In this document: positions 44,822 to 51,841 of the stretch, in pieces | How positions within the stretch are numbered: the stretch's first letter is position 1 | Layout of the letters: every line of letters begins with the position of its first letter | DNA from: Frigididesulfovibrio sp031551885 | Lineage (GTDB): Bacteria; Desulfobacterota; Desulfovibrionia; Desulfovibrionales; Desulfovibrionaceae | Assembly (NCBI GenBank): GCA_031551885.1 | Contig: JAVBMX010000003.1 | Span: 1-51,841, forward strand | Length of the DNA stretch: 51,841 nt | Direction of reading: 5' to 3' | Translations under genes and position numbers: made by a program | Notes under the pieces: model-generated | What the model was told of the DNA's origin: nothing | The model's input: the letters and a program-made list of their open reading frames with translations, nothing else | Databases searched by the model: none

Positions 44822-45421
44822 TCAACGCAAGGGGGGCGGGCCGAGCACGATCATCTCGGCCAAGGTCAAGTCCACACGCGGCAAGACTCTGCCGACGCGG
44901 GCCAAAAACTCTTTTTCCAGGCCGGCCAACTCGCGATAGAACGGCGTGCGATCCAACACGGGAATGGCTTCTTCCGGGCCTTCGACCACCACCGGCAAAG
45001 CCGTAAAGCGCGCGCAGCCGGGGAATACTTTGCCCGCCCCGTTCGGGCCGAAGAGCATGTTGCGGGTGCCGTGCAGCCGACAGATCATCAGCCGATGCCC
45101 GTACAAGCCGCACAGCCCGGCGTCGTTCAGCGGGCACATCGCGGTGGGAGCCCGCCCGGCGGAAAGGGCTTCGCGGGCTTCCGTCAAGTAGGCCTCGGCC
45201 CGTCGCGCGTACTCTTTGCGGCGCGGCTCGGGCAGAGCGTTCAGCCCTTTATGCAGGTAAATCCACTCAATATAGGTATGGTGCTGAAAATACGAGGTGC
45301 AACAGTTGTGCGGACAGTCGTCGCAGGTCAGCCCGGCCGCTTTGGCCGTGGTCGCATAGGCTTCGCCCATGCGGCGATACAAGTCGGCCAGCTTGCCGAA
45401 TACGCCCGTTCCCGGTTTCAT
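44822..45421 (-). CDS. YkgJ-like Cys-rich protein (zinc or iron-sulfur binding)
   Basis: A 199-residue protein from ATG 45421, with GGAGG seven bases upstream. Cys residues in CDDCPHNCC (33-41), AMCPLNDAGLCGLYGHRLMICRLHG (near 100-125) and a later Cys near 141 match the YkgJ pattern, now often seen as an iron-sulfur or zinc site. Its start overlaps the shikimate-kinase-like stop (ATGA), so the two are coupled. The function is unknown. Confidence 0.8.
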   Translation of the reverse strand: MKPGTGVFGKLADLYRRMGEAYATTAKAAGLTCDDCPHNCCTSYFQHHTYIEWIYLHKGLNALPEPRRKEYARRAEAYLTEAREALSAGRAPTAMCPLNDAGLCGLYGHRLMICRLHGTRNMLFGPNGAGKVFPGCARFTALPVVVEGPEEAIPVLDRTPFYRELAGLEKEFLARVGRVLPRVDLTLAEMIVLGPPPLR

Positions 45422-45984
45422 TGCGGACCTCCGACAGGAGCGCTCAACAGGGCGGCAATCTGTCGGGCGTAGTCCTGGGCGGGAGCCTCGCCGCCCTCCA
45501 CCGTCAGGTTCGCGTATTTTTCGTACAGCTCGCGGCGCTCGTGGTAGAGGTCCTCCACGGTCTGCCCGGGCGCGATGGCCAGCCCGCGCTCGGGCTTGCG
45601 GGCGATACGCAGCAGGACGATATCCAACGGAACCGCGATATGCACTATGGGACCGAGCGTCGCCAGATACTTCATGGCGTCGGGCCGATAGACCACACTG
45701 CCGCCCGTCGAAAGGACCACATCTCGAACCTTGATGCTCCGAATGACGGCGCTTTCCAGGTCCAAGAACTCCTCTTTGCTCATCCGTTCGGTAACGGCCT
45801 GCAAAGGAGCGCCGTACGTCGCCTCGATCAGGTTGTCGGCGTCCATCTGGGGCATGCCCAGCAGTTGGGCCAGCTCGCGGCCGACCGTAGTCTTGCCCGA
45901 AGCGGCCATGCCGATGACCACAATGCACCCCGCCTCGGTAAGGTGAGACGGGTGCGGTTTGTACAGCGAGAAACTTTTGTTCAT
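45418..45984 (-). CDS. Shikimate-kinase-like P-loop kinase
   Basis: A 188-residue protein from ATG 45984 (ATG 45993 also possible). It has the P-loop GMAASGKTTVGREL (near 25-38), the Asp pair DADNLIE near 48-54, and the glycine loop STGGSVVYR near 90-98; these are shikimate kinase landmarks. The sequence is divergent, and a distantly related set in Desulfovibrio is, to my memory, reported to act as homoserine kinase. The substrate is therefore open. It overlaps the YkgJ-like gene. Confidence 0.78.
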   Translation of the reverse strand: MNKSFSLYKPHPSHLTEAGCIVVIGMAASGKTTVGRELAQLLGMPQMDADNLIEATYGAPLQAVTERMSKEEFLDLESAVIRSIKVRDVVLSTGGSVVYRPDAMKYLATLGPIVHIAVPLDIVLLRIARKPERGLAIAPGQTVEDLYHERRELYEKYANLTVEGGEAPAQDYARQIAALLSAPVGGPQ

Positions 45985-46385
45985 GCGGACCATCTGCCGA
46001 TGTTTGTGGGATTTTGGAATGATAGGCGTTTCCGGGCCGGGGCGTCAAGGAAAAGGAGGAAGGATGCAACCCCCAGGATCGGCCTACTAATTGGACGGAC
46101 GCAAACAGTGCCGCGCCGGTCAACCGCTCGGCGGCACTTCCGCAATGTGACCGAGGCTGCCTTGCAGGCACCCCCGACCTCCCTGGAAGGACTGAATCTC
46201 CTGGCACCCCCATTGTCGACGCCCTCCTATGCTTTGCGTGGGGGGGCGTCGACATCTGAGAGAGTCTGGGGGTTCATCCGGTAGGAGCCGACCGGCACCG
46301 GAGGTCTTCCGACGGCGCCCGAAGGGCGAGGCGCGCGATACGCCGAATCAATCATTCCCCCCGGAATGAAGGCCTCCTTAGGCCG
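45985..46385. other. Intergenic region with hairpin and dispersed repeat
   Basis: About 400 bp between the kinase-like gene and ribB. It contains a hairpin TGTCGACGCCC/GGGCGTCGACA (46214-46224 with 46244-46254) and repeat B copy 2 (46261-46362). The long open frame that crosses it on minus is an artefact. Confidence 0.5.
46261..46362 (-). repeat. Dispersed repeat B, copy 2
   Basis: Read on minus it begins GGGGGGAATGATTGATTCGG, goes through GCGCCTCGCCCTTCGGGC and AGACCTCCGGTGCCGG, and ends near CCCCCAGACTCTCT. It is the closest match to copy 1 at 10387-10493. Confidence 0.8.
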
Positions 46386-47027
46386 TCACGACACGCCGTT
46401 CCGGTATTCGATGATGTCCCGGACCGACAACGCCGCCAAATCATGACGCAGCGCGAACGTATCCATTTGCCGCAGCGAGGCCATACTGCCGTCGGGATTG
46501 GTCAGTTCGCAGAGCACGCCGTGCGGGGGAAGGCCGGCGATTTTCATCATGTCGACCGTCGCTTCCGTGTGCCCGGGGCGCTCAAAGACGCCTCCGTCTT
46601 TGGCCACGAGGGGAAAGACGTGCCCCGGACGCCGCAGGTCTCTGGGCGCGGCATCGGCGGATACCGCCGCCTTGACGGTCTTCACCCGATCCGAAGCGGA
46701 AACGCCGGTGGTCACGCCTTTCGCCGCTTCGATGGAAACCGTGAACGCGGTGCCGTATGCACTGGTATTGCCCTGAACCATTTGCGGAAGATCGAGCGAG
46801 GCGGCCTTTTCGGGTGTGATGCACAGGCAGACGATCCCGCTGCATTCACGGATAAGCATGGCCATTTGCTCGGTGGAGAGCGTTTCGGCGCTGAAAATCA
46901 GATCGCCTTCATTCTCCCTGTCGGCGTCGTCCACAATGATCACTCCCCGCCCGTGTCGCAGGGCCGAGGCGGCATTGAGAACGCGTTCTTGCGATGTACC
47001 CCGATGAAACAACAGATTCCGACTCAT
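46386..47027 (-). CDS. ribB: 3,4-dihydroxy-2-butanone-4-phosphate synthase
   Basis: A 213-residue riboflavin-pathway enzyme converting ribulose-5-phosphate to the four-carbon precursor of lumazine. Its active-site motifs are VIIVDDADRENEGDLIFSAE near 29-48, SGIVCLCITPEKA near 62-74, GVTTGVSASDR near 105-115, and RPGHVFPLVAKDGGVFERPGHTEA near 136-159. There is no fused GTP cyclohydrolase II. ATG 47027 has GGAGG five bases upstream. The frame extends up through the riboswitch and must not be used for the start. Confidence 0.96.
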   Translation of the reverse strand: MSRNLLFHRGTSQERVLNAASALRHGRGVIIVDDADRENEGDLIFSAETLSTEQMAMLIRECSGIVCLCITPEKAASLDLPQMVQGNTSAYGTAFTVSIEAAKGVTTGVSASDRVKTVKAAVSADAAPRDLRRPGHVFPLVAKDGGVFERPGHTEATVDMMKIAGLPPHGVLCELTNPDGSMASLRQMDTFALRHDLAALSVRDIIEYRNGVS

Positions 47028-47120
47028 GACAACCTCCTTGCGGTTGGCCGGAATCAGGGCGCACGACATGACGCGACGCACGGCCGAAGGTGGGGAGCCC
47101 GGCCCCTCACCCGTCGTCGT

Positions 47121-47253
47121 ATTCTCTTCCATCCGGACTGTTACCGTCGGTTCCGGAATCGCACCGGATCTGCTGGACCCTTTCACCTGAAAGGCGCTCG
47201 CGGACTTCCCCTACGGGTCACCGCCGGTGGGGACTTGCACCCCGCCCTGAGAA
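47121..47253 (-). promoter_or_regulatory. FMN riboswitch (RFN element)
   Basis: The minus strand carries the RFN conserved blocks in order: TTCTCAGGGCGGGG at the 5' end (near 47253-47240), AAGTCCCCACCGGCGG, AGTCCGCGAG, GGTGAAAGGGTCCAGC, GATCCGGTGCGATTCCGG, and GACGGTAACAGTCCGGATGG then GAAGAGAA closing the stem. It lies about 94 bases upstream of the ribB start. FMN binding should shut off ribB. The expression platform (47028-47120) shows no clear T-run, so translational control is likely. Confidence 0.95.
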
Positions 47254-47263
47254 CAGTGGGTCG

Positions 47264-47292
47264 ACGTTACACCTGCGAAGCCTGCGGCGCAA
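47264..47292 (-). promoter_or_regulatory. Candidate promoter of the ribB riboswitch transcript
   Basis: On minus, TTGCGC (47292-47287), 17-base spacer and TAACGT (47269-47264). The predicted start, near 47257, falls just before the first conserved riboswitch base. Between it and the TPR gene (47293-47537) no other feature was recognised. Confidence 0.45.
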
Positions 47293-47537
47293 GATGTCGG
47301 CATACGCGAAAGAAGCCGACCTCCGCGCATTGGTTGAGCACGGTGAACCGAATCCGAGGGCTCGACCAAGGCGAGAAACAACGCCGCCGCCACACCACAC
47401 AGGCCGCCCGTCGCCGGCACACAGGGGGGAGCGGTCGGCCTTTGACATTTCACCCCAAGGCGAATACAAAAGGCGGTTCACGGCGTTCCGCCGGATGCCC
47501 CACTTTCTCGGGGCGGCACCTTTTGGGAGGTTCACAC

Positions 47538-48221
47538 ATGAGCAAGCAACCGGCGCAACCGCAACATCCTGCCGGACTTATTGATTCCATCCAGTCTGAA
47601 GTGGCCGGCGAGGCGTCCCCCCTATTGGAGCTCCTCCTCAACAACGCCCGGTTGATTATCGCCTGCGTCATCCTGTGCATCATCGCCATTGTCGGAGTTG
47701 GGGCCTACAAGCATTTTTCCGGCAAGTCGGATCGCGAAGCGCGGGAAGAATTCGGCAAGCTGTCGCTCATCCAGGACCACAAAAAGCGCCTCGCCGCTCT
47801 GGAAGCCTACCTGCCGAAAGCGCCCGAACAAACGCGGGCCAACGCGCTGTTCTCTTTGGCCCAAACGGCCTTTGCGGCCGAAGAATACCAAAAATCTTAC
47901 GACGCCTGGACGGAAATCGCCACGCTGAACCCCGACCTGCGCGTTCCGGCCGGTTACGGCATGGCCCGCGCTCTGACGGCCCAGAACAAGCCCAAAGAAG
48001 CCCTGGACGTCTACGAGAAGCTCATCGTCGGCATCGCCAAACCCGACATCCTGCCCGTGAACACCGAAATCGCTTGGCTGGCGGAATCCATCGGCGATTA
48101 CAAACGGGCCGAGGTCGCCGGGCAGGCCGTTCTCGCCATTCCGGATCTGGACCCGGCCTACAGAAAGGTCTGGACCATCCGGGTCGCCGACCTGCAACAA
48201 AAAATCGCCCAAGCCAAATAA
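47538..48221 (+). CDS. Membrane-anchored TPR protein (YfgM-like)
   Basis: A 227-residue protein with one membrane segment (LIIACVILCIIAIVGVGAY, about 38-57) and then about four TPR-type helix pairs (ANALFSLAQTAFAAEEYQKSYD, GYGMARALTAQNKPKEALDVY, AWLAESIGDYKRAEVAGQAVL). YfgM-like proteins help periplasmic chaperone and division partners; the exact role here is unclear. GGGAGG lies seven bases before ATG 47538. It ends at a strong terminator. Confidence 0.87.
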   Translation: MSKQPAQPQHPAGLIDSIQSEVAGEASPLLELLLNNARLIIACVILCIIAIVGVGAYKHFSGKSDREAREEFGKLSLIQDHKKRLAALEAYLPKAPEQTRANALFSLAQTAFAAEEYQKSYDAWTEIATLNPDLRVPAGYGMARALTAQNKPKEALDVYEKLIVGIAKPDILPVNTEIAWLAESIGDYKRAEVAGQAVLAIPDLDPAYRKVWTIRVADLQQKIAQAK

Positions 48222-48254
48222 GTTTTCCCGCCTTGGGGCCGGTGCGCCCGGCGC

Positions 48255-48287
48255 GCCGGCCCGCATGCGGGCCGGCGTCGTTTTTTT
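48255..48287 (+). terminator. Rho-independent terminator after the TPR gene
   Basis: GCCGGCCCGC pairs with GCGGGCCGGC (48255-48276), followed by GTCG and seven T (48281-48287). Confidence 0.92.
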
Positions 48288-48334
48288 CGGCACATCGCCC
48301 GAGTTTGTCCACCGCACCATTCCCAGAGGCTTGT

Positions 48335-50173
48335 ATGCAACACCCCGTCCTTGCCCCCCAAGGGGAAACCCACCTGCTTCTCGGCAACGAGGCCATCGTG
48401 CGCGGCGCCTTGGAAGCAGGGGTGAATGTCGTCACCTGTTATCCGGGCACGCCTTCATCCGAGGTGCCCGACACCTTCCGCCGTCTGCGCGATTGCGGCC
48501 GCTTTTACCTGGAATACTCGGTCAACGAGAAGGTCGCCATGGAAACGGCCGCCGGCGCGGCTCTGGCCGGGGCGCTTGCCCTGGTGACCATGAAGCACGT
48601 GGGCGTAAACGTGGCCATGGACCCGATCATGACCATGACTTACACCGGCCTGCCCGGCGGTTTGGTCCTGCTTTCGGCCGACGATCCCGGCTGCCACTCC
48701 AGCCAAAACGAGCAGGACAACCGGACCATCGCCCGCTTCGCCCAAATGCCCTGCTTCGAGCCTTCCACGGCCCAAGAAGCCAAAGACATGGCCAAAGCCG
48801 CCTTCGAGCTGGCCCGCTCCACCGGCCGGCCGGTGATGCTGCGCACCACCACCCGCGTCAACCATTTACGTGGCCCGGTCGTGTTCGGCCGCCTGCCGGA
48901 CGCCCCGGCCGAGATCGTTCCCTTCAAACGCGACGTGCGCCGCTTTGTGCCGGTTCCGGCCGTGGCCCGTGTGCGGCACAAGGCTCTGGTTGAGGAAATG
49001 GGCGCTGTGGCCATGAAAAGCGAGCAATCGGACTTCAACAACCTTTCCGGCGCGGGAACCGTCGGAGTGGTGGCTTCGGGCATCAGCCGGGCCTATCTGC
49101 ACGACGTGCTTCTGGAAAACGGCTGGGCCGACAAGGTCCGGGTCTTCAACCTGGGCTTTTCCTGGCCGCTGCCGGAAATGCGCCTGCTCGAATTGATGCG
49201 CTCGGTCCCCGAGCTGCTCGTGCTGGAAGAAGGCGAACCCCTGGTGGAAAACCATCTGCGCGCCCTGGCCCAACGGCACAAGCTGCCGGTCGCCCTCCAC
49301 GGCAAAGCCGGGAACCTGACCGTCTTCGGCGAATACTCCACCCCGCTGATCCGCGACGCCTTGGCCCCGCTGCTCGGCGACAAAGAGCCCGCCTCCTGCG
49401 GCCTGCACTGTTTCGAGCTGCCCCAGCGGCCGCCGAACCTCTGCGCGGGCTGCGCCCACCGCTCGGCCTTTTACGCCGTGCGCAAAATCTTCGGCGACGA
49501 CGCGTACTACTCCAGCGACATCGGCTGCTACACCCTGGGGCTTCTGCCGCCCCTGGCCACGGCCGATTTCCTGTTCTGCATGGGCTCGTCCGTGTCGGCC
49601 GGGGCCGGTTTCGCCAAAGCCTCCGGCAAGCCGGTGGTGGCTTTTATCGGCGACTCCACCTTCTTCCACTCGGGAATGACCGGGTTGGTCAACGCCGTCT
49701 TCAACCGGCACAACCTGCTGGTCGTCATTCTGGACAACGGCACCACGGCCATGACCGGGCATCAGCCCAACCCCGGGGTGAGCCAGGAGGTGCTCGGCGA
49801 CGGGTGTGTTCACCTGGACATCGAAACCGTGGTCAAAGGCCTGGGGGTTTCCCAAATCGCCAAAGTGCGCGGCTACAACCAAAAAGCCCTGCAAAAGGCC
49901 CTTGAGGAGTACAAAGCCGCCTCGGGCGTGCGGGTGCTCATCGTCGAGGAACCTTGCGTGCTCTTCGCCCGGCGGACCCTGAAGAAAGCCCGCACCCAAA
50001 CCGCGTATGTGGCCGAGCAGGGCAAGGACGCCGAGCGGTGCCTTCAGACCCTGGCCTGCCAGGCATTCCGCCGTACCGGCGACGTCGTTTCCGTGGATGA
50101 GGACCTCTGCGCGGGCTGCATGGTCTGCATGCAGGTGTCGTCTTCCTTCAAAGCCAAAAAGAAGGGGGCCTAA
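48335..50173 (+). CDS. iorA: Indolepyruvate ferredoxin oxidoreductase, alpha subunit
   Basis: A 612-residue enzyme subunit that oxidatively decarboxylates aryl-2-oxoacids to aryl-acyl-CoA. The pyrimidine-binding side has CYPGTPSSEVPDTFRRL near 35-51, and YSVNEKVAMETAAGAALAG near 62-80. The TPP-binding side has CAGCAHRSAFYAVRK near 370-384, IGDSTFFHSGMTGLVNAV near 447-464 and VVILDNGTTAMTGHQPNPG near 472-490. The C-terminal ferredoxin part is cut short: CAGCMVCMQVSSSF has three Cys, and the usual second cluster is missing before the stop. ATG 48335 has AGAGG six bases upstream. iorB begins two bases after the stop. Confidence 0.94.
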   Translation: MQHPVLAPQGETHLLLGNEAIVRGALEAGVNVVTCYPGTPSSEVPDTFRRLRDCGRFYLEYSVNEKVAMETAAGAALAGALALVTMKHVGVNVAMDPIMTMTYTGLPGGLVLLSADDPGCHSSQNEQDNRTIARFAQMPCFEPSTAQEAKDMAKAAFELARSTGRPVMLRTTTRVNHLRGPVVFGRLPDAPAEIVPFKRDVRRFVPVPAVARVRHKALVEEMGAVAMKSEQSDFNNLSGAGTVGVVASGISRAYLHDVLLENGWADKVRVFNLGFSWPLPEMRLLELMRSVPELLVLEEGEPLVENHLRALAQRHKLPVALHGKAGNLTVFGEYSTPLIRDALAPLLGDKEPASCGLHCFELPQRPPNLCAGCAHRSAFYAVRKIFGDDAYYSSDIGCYTLGLLPPLATADFLFCMGSSVSAGAGFAKASGKPVVAFIGDSTFFHSGMTGLVNAVFNRHNLLVVILDNGTTAMTGHQPNPGVSQEVLGDGCVHLDIETVVKGLGVSQIAKVRGYNQKALQKALEEYKAASGVRVLIVEEPCVLFARRTLKKARTQTAYVAEQGKDAERCLQTLACQAFRRTGDVVSVDEDLCAGCMVCMQVSSSFKAKKKGA

Positions 50174-50174
50174 G

Positions 50175-50759
50175 ATGCAACGCCTTCGCATTTATCTCGT
50201 CGGCGTCGGCGGCCAAGGCACCCTCACGGCCACCTCGCTGTTCTCGCGCATTGCCCTGGATGCCGGACTCGAAGTCGTTTCCGGCGAAATCCACGGCATG
50301 GCCCAACGCGGCGGCGTGGTGGAGTCCACCATTCTGCTCGGCGGCTGGCAAAGCCCGTCCATCTATCACGGCCAGGCCGACATCATCCTCGGTTTTGAAG
50401 CTCTGGAAACTTACCGCGCCCTGCCTTATTTGACCAACGACGGCGCAATCTTCTCCTCCACCGACTTTGTGCCGCCCCCCGGCGTGAGCATGGGCCGCGA
50501 GTCCCTGCCGCCCTTCGCGACCATTGAAGAAACCGTTCGGGCCAACGCCAAGACCGCCGTGTTCCTGTCGCTCAAAGACATCGGAGCGCAGTGCGGCAAC
50601 ACTCAAAGCGGCAACAGCGCCCTGCTCGCCGCCTTGTGCGCCTCCGGCCTCACGCCCATCAACGTGGACGCCCTGAAGCAAGGCATTACCAAGTACCTTC
50701 CGGCCAAGGTGGTCGAAGCCAACCTCAAGGCCGTGGACCTGGGCGCCGCCGCGCGGTAA
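50175..50759 (+). CDS. iorB: Indolepyruvate ferredoxin oxidoreductase, beta subunit
   Basis: A 194-residue subunit with the standard glycine loop VGVGGQGTLTATSLF near 9-23, GEIHGMAQRGGVVESTI near 37-53 (typical IorB) and GFEALETYRALPYL near 73-86. It pairs with IorA in amino-acid (Trp, Phe, Tyr) degradation or synthesis of aryl acids. The genes are only one base apart, and a run of G (AAGGGGG) inside iorA serves as the ribosome site. Confidence 0.95.
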   Translation: MQRLRIYLVGVGGQGTLTATSLFSRIALDAGLEVVSGEIHGMAQRGGVVESTILLGGWQSPSIYHGQADIILGFEALETYRALPYLTNDGAIFSSTDFVPPPGVSMGRESLPPFATIEETVRANAKTAVFLSLKDIGAQCGNTQSGNSALLAALCASGLTPINVDALKQGITKYLPAKVVEANLKAVDLGAAAR

Positions 50760-50761
50760 AT

Positions 50762-50806
50762 GAGGGGCTCCGCCCCTCGACCCCGGCAGGGAACTGAGTT
50801 CCCTGC
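50762..50806 (+). terminator. Two-hairpin element after iorB
   Basis: GAGGGGC/GCCCCTC (50762-50778) and GCAGGGAAC/GTTCCCTGC (50786-50806), the same two-hairpin pattern as after rel, SNF2 and the porin gene. Confidence 0.7.
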
Positions 50807-50817
50807 ACCCCTCATTA

Positions 50818-50849
50818 AACGAAAACCCGCGCATACGCGGGTTTTCGTT
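50818..50849. terminator. Hairpin terminator
   Basis: AACGAAAACCCGCG (50818-50831) pairs with CGCGGGTTTTCGTT (50836-50849) around CATA. The remaining 50850-50990 has no recognised feature. Confidence 0.75.
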
Positions 50850-50990
50850 CATAAGAACGCGAGGAAAATCACTCCCGGCGGAGTTGAATATCCCCTTTCA
50901 CCTATGTCATTATCTCTCTGAAGGCTTTCAGACCAGAACCCTTATGGGGTCGAGCCGAGCCTCGTCCTTCCAATATCCCCCGAGCCGCCC

Positions 50991-51599
50991 ATGCCCTCCG
51001 ATCCCTATGCCCACATCGCGCCCTATTATGATCCGGTGACCGCCCGGGCCTTGGCCGGCGCGCGGCAAAAAATCACGGAGCATTGTCTGCGCGAGAACGT
51101 ACGGCGGGTGCTGGATATCGGCTGCGGTACAGGTCTGCAAACGGCCGCCCTCCATGAAGCCGGGCTGCGGGTCGTCGGCCTGGACGCCTCGCCCGCCATG
51201 CTGACGACGGCCCGCAAACACCTACCGCCGGAGGTTCCCCTCATCCGAGGCGCTCTGCCCCTGCCCTTTGCCGACGCGACCTTTGACGCGGCCATTCTGT
51301 CTCTCGTTCTGCATGAAACCGAGGTGGAGCCGGAAGTCCTGCTCCGCGAAGCCCTGCGCGTCGCGCCTTTGTGTTTGGTGTTGGAGTGGCGAATGCCCGA
51401 GGGCTTCCATAACCTGCCGGGCAGACTCATTACCCATGCCGTCGAACGCTTGGCCGGTAAAGCGCATTATGCGCATTTCCGGGCCTTCCTTGCCGGCGGA
51501 GGTTTGCGGGGGCTCGCCTCCCGAGCCGACGCGACCGTACGTAAGGAAGAACCGGCCGTGGCCGGCTTGATGACTCTGGCTGTGTTGGCTCGGCGTTGA
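50991..51599 (+). CDS. Class I SAM-dependent methyltransferase (methyltransferase 11 type)
   Basis: A 202-residue soluble enzyme. IAPYYDPVTARALAGAR at the start, SAM motif I VLDIGCGTGLQTAALHEAG near 41-59, then VVGLDASPAMLTTARKHL near 61-78 and FDAAILSLVLHETEVEPE near 98-115 are typical of UbiE/methyltransferase 11-type enzymes. The substrate is not predictable. It is the last full gene in the window. Confidence 0.88.
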   Translation: MPSDPYAHIAPYYDPVTARALAGARQKITEHCLRENVRRVLDIGCGTGLQTAALHEAGLRVVGLDASPAMLTTARKHLPPEVPLIRGALPLPFADATFDAAILSLVLHETEVEPEVLLREALRVAPLCLVLEWRMPEGFHNLPGRLITHAVERLAGKAHYAHFRAFLAGGGLRGLASRADATVRKEEPAVAGLMTLAVLARR

Positions 51600-51639
51600 C
51601 TTTTTTGGGGGGAGCCATCCGGCCCCGGCGTGGACAACC

Positions 51640-51841
51640 TCCTCTTTTGTAAAGCGACTTTCCCTTGCCTCACAGGGTGATTCCGGGCATCGTCAAAAAA
51701 TCTTTGGCTCTAGACCATCAGGATAGCACCTGATAGGCTAGAAAAATGTTTGCAAACAGCAAGTTGAGTCGATACAAAGTTGGAAAAATTATTGAGTGCT
51801 TTTGCATCGACATTGATGCCACTAAAACCGCTCTGCTCCTG
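51640..51841 (+). mobile_element. End of an IS1595-like insertion sequence
   Basis: The AT-rich DNA leading into the truncated transposase differs in composition from the preceding methyltransferase gene. The inverted-repeat end was not identified, so the left boundary is approximate. Confidence 0.45.
51746..51841 (+). CDS. IS1595-family-like transposase, N-terminus only (cut by window edge)
   Basis: The 32 codons to the window end read as MFANSKLSRYKVGKIIECFC followed by IDATKTALLL, which matches the conserved opening of IS1595-family transposases (helix-turn-helix-like start before the zinc ribbon). The rest is outside the window. The AT-rich DNA at 51640-51745 is likely the end of the insertion sequence, exact boundary unknown. 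Confidence 0.7.
   Translation, partial: MFANSKLSRYKVGKIIECFCIDIDATKTALLL

Noticed and set aside
44822..46255. A 477-codon frame covering the YkgJ-like gene, the kinase-like gene and an intergenic region
   Set aside because: Only the last 199 codons (from 45421) have family features; the rest is another frame of the kinase-like gene and repeat B.
47028..47186. N-terminal extension of ribB
   Set aside because: It is a translation of the FMN riboswitch; ATG 47027 has a proper ribosome site.
47675..48334. Upstream extension of iorA through the TPR gene
   Set aside because: It is the TPR gene in another frame and crosses a strong terminator; iorA starts at 48335.

Overview
This 51.8-kb window has the character of a Desulfovibrionales chromosome (sulfate-reducer type, GC-rich). 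The reasons are a decaheme DmsE/MtrA-type cytochrome next to an MtrB-type porin, indolepyruvate:ferredoxin oxidoreductase (iorAB), a HesB/IscA-like gene with an in-frame UGA that reads as selenocysteine, dsdA, an RACo-like ASKHA protein, and many GC-rich hairpin repeats between genes. Assignment to the order is inference; no rRNA or tRNA gene was seen. Both window edges cut an insertion sequence: an IS5-like transposase start at the left edge (minus strand) and an IS1595-like transposase start at the right edge (plus strand).

Layout. 0.2-4.1 kb: rel (ppGpp synthetase/hydrolase) and an orphan peptide-type solute-binding protein, both minus. 4.4-10.3 kb: a SWIM/SNF2 helicase, a secreted protein made of two copies of an unrecognised domain, and the AzlCD exporter. 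10.7-13.9 kb (minus): a small conserved protein, an HlyD-like fusion protein, and the secG-tpiA-rimI operon. 13.9-16.8 kb: a Nudix-like remnant, a zinc-ribbon coiled-coil protein, a Nif3 protein and a tiny Cys/His-rich protein. 17.0-21.9 kb (plus): a tightly overlapped methyltransferase-YcaO-DUF401 operon followed by an orphan C5-cytosine methyltransferase.

22.1-38.6 kb is one long minus-strand run. In transcription order it holds a hybrid sensor kinase, ASKHA protein, NlpC-like protein, three HesB-like genes (the middle one a selenoprotein), prmA, a DNA glycosylase, an EnvC-like activator, a lone PDZ protein, CtpA, a YibQ-like deacetylase, DsdA and a flavoprotein. The EnvC-PDZ-CtpA-YibQ block looks like cell-wall and division work. 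38.7-44.0 kb carries a Tat-exported nitroreductase, pgl, and the decaheme cytochrome/porin pair behind a promoter covered by a Fur-box-like sequence. 44.2-51.6 kb has a PAS-like small protein, a YkgJ-like protein overlapped with a shikimate-kinase-like gene, ribB under an FMN riboswitch, a TPR protein, iorAB and a methyltransferase.

The most notable items are the HesB-like selenoprotein, which a standard gene caller would split into two pieces, a family of roughly 125-bp terminal-inverted-repeat elements (three copies, two bracketing the hesB genes), a second roughly 105-bp dispersed repeat (three copies), the Fur-box-overlapped promoter of the electron-transfer pair, and the internally duplicated GGWGY/EFWFDVT protein.
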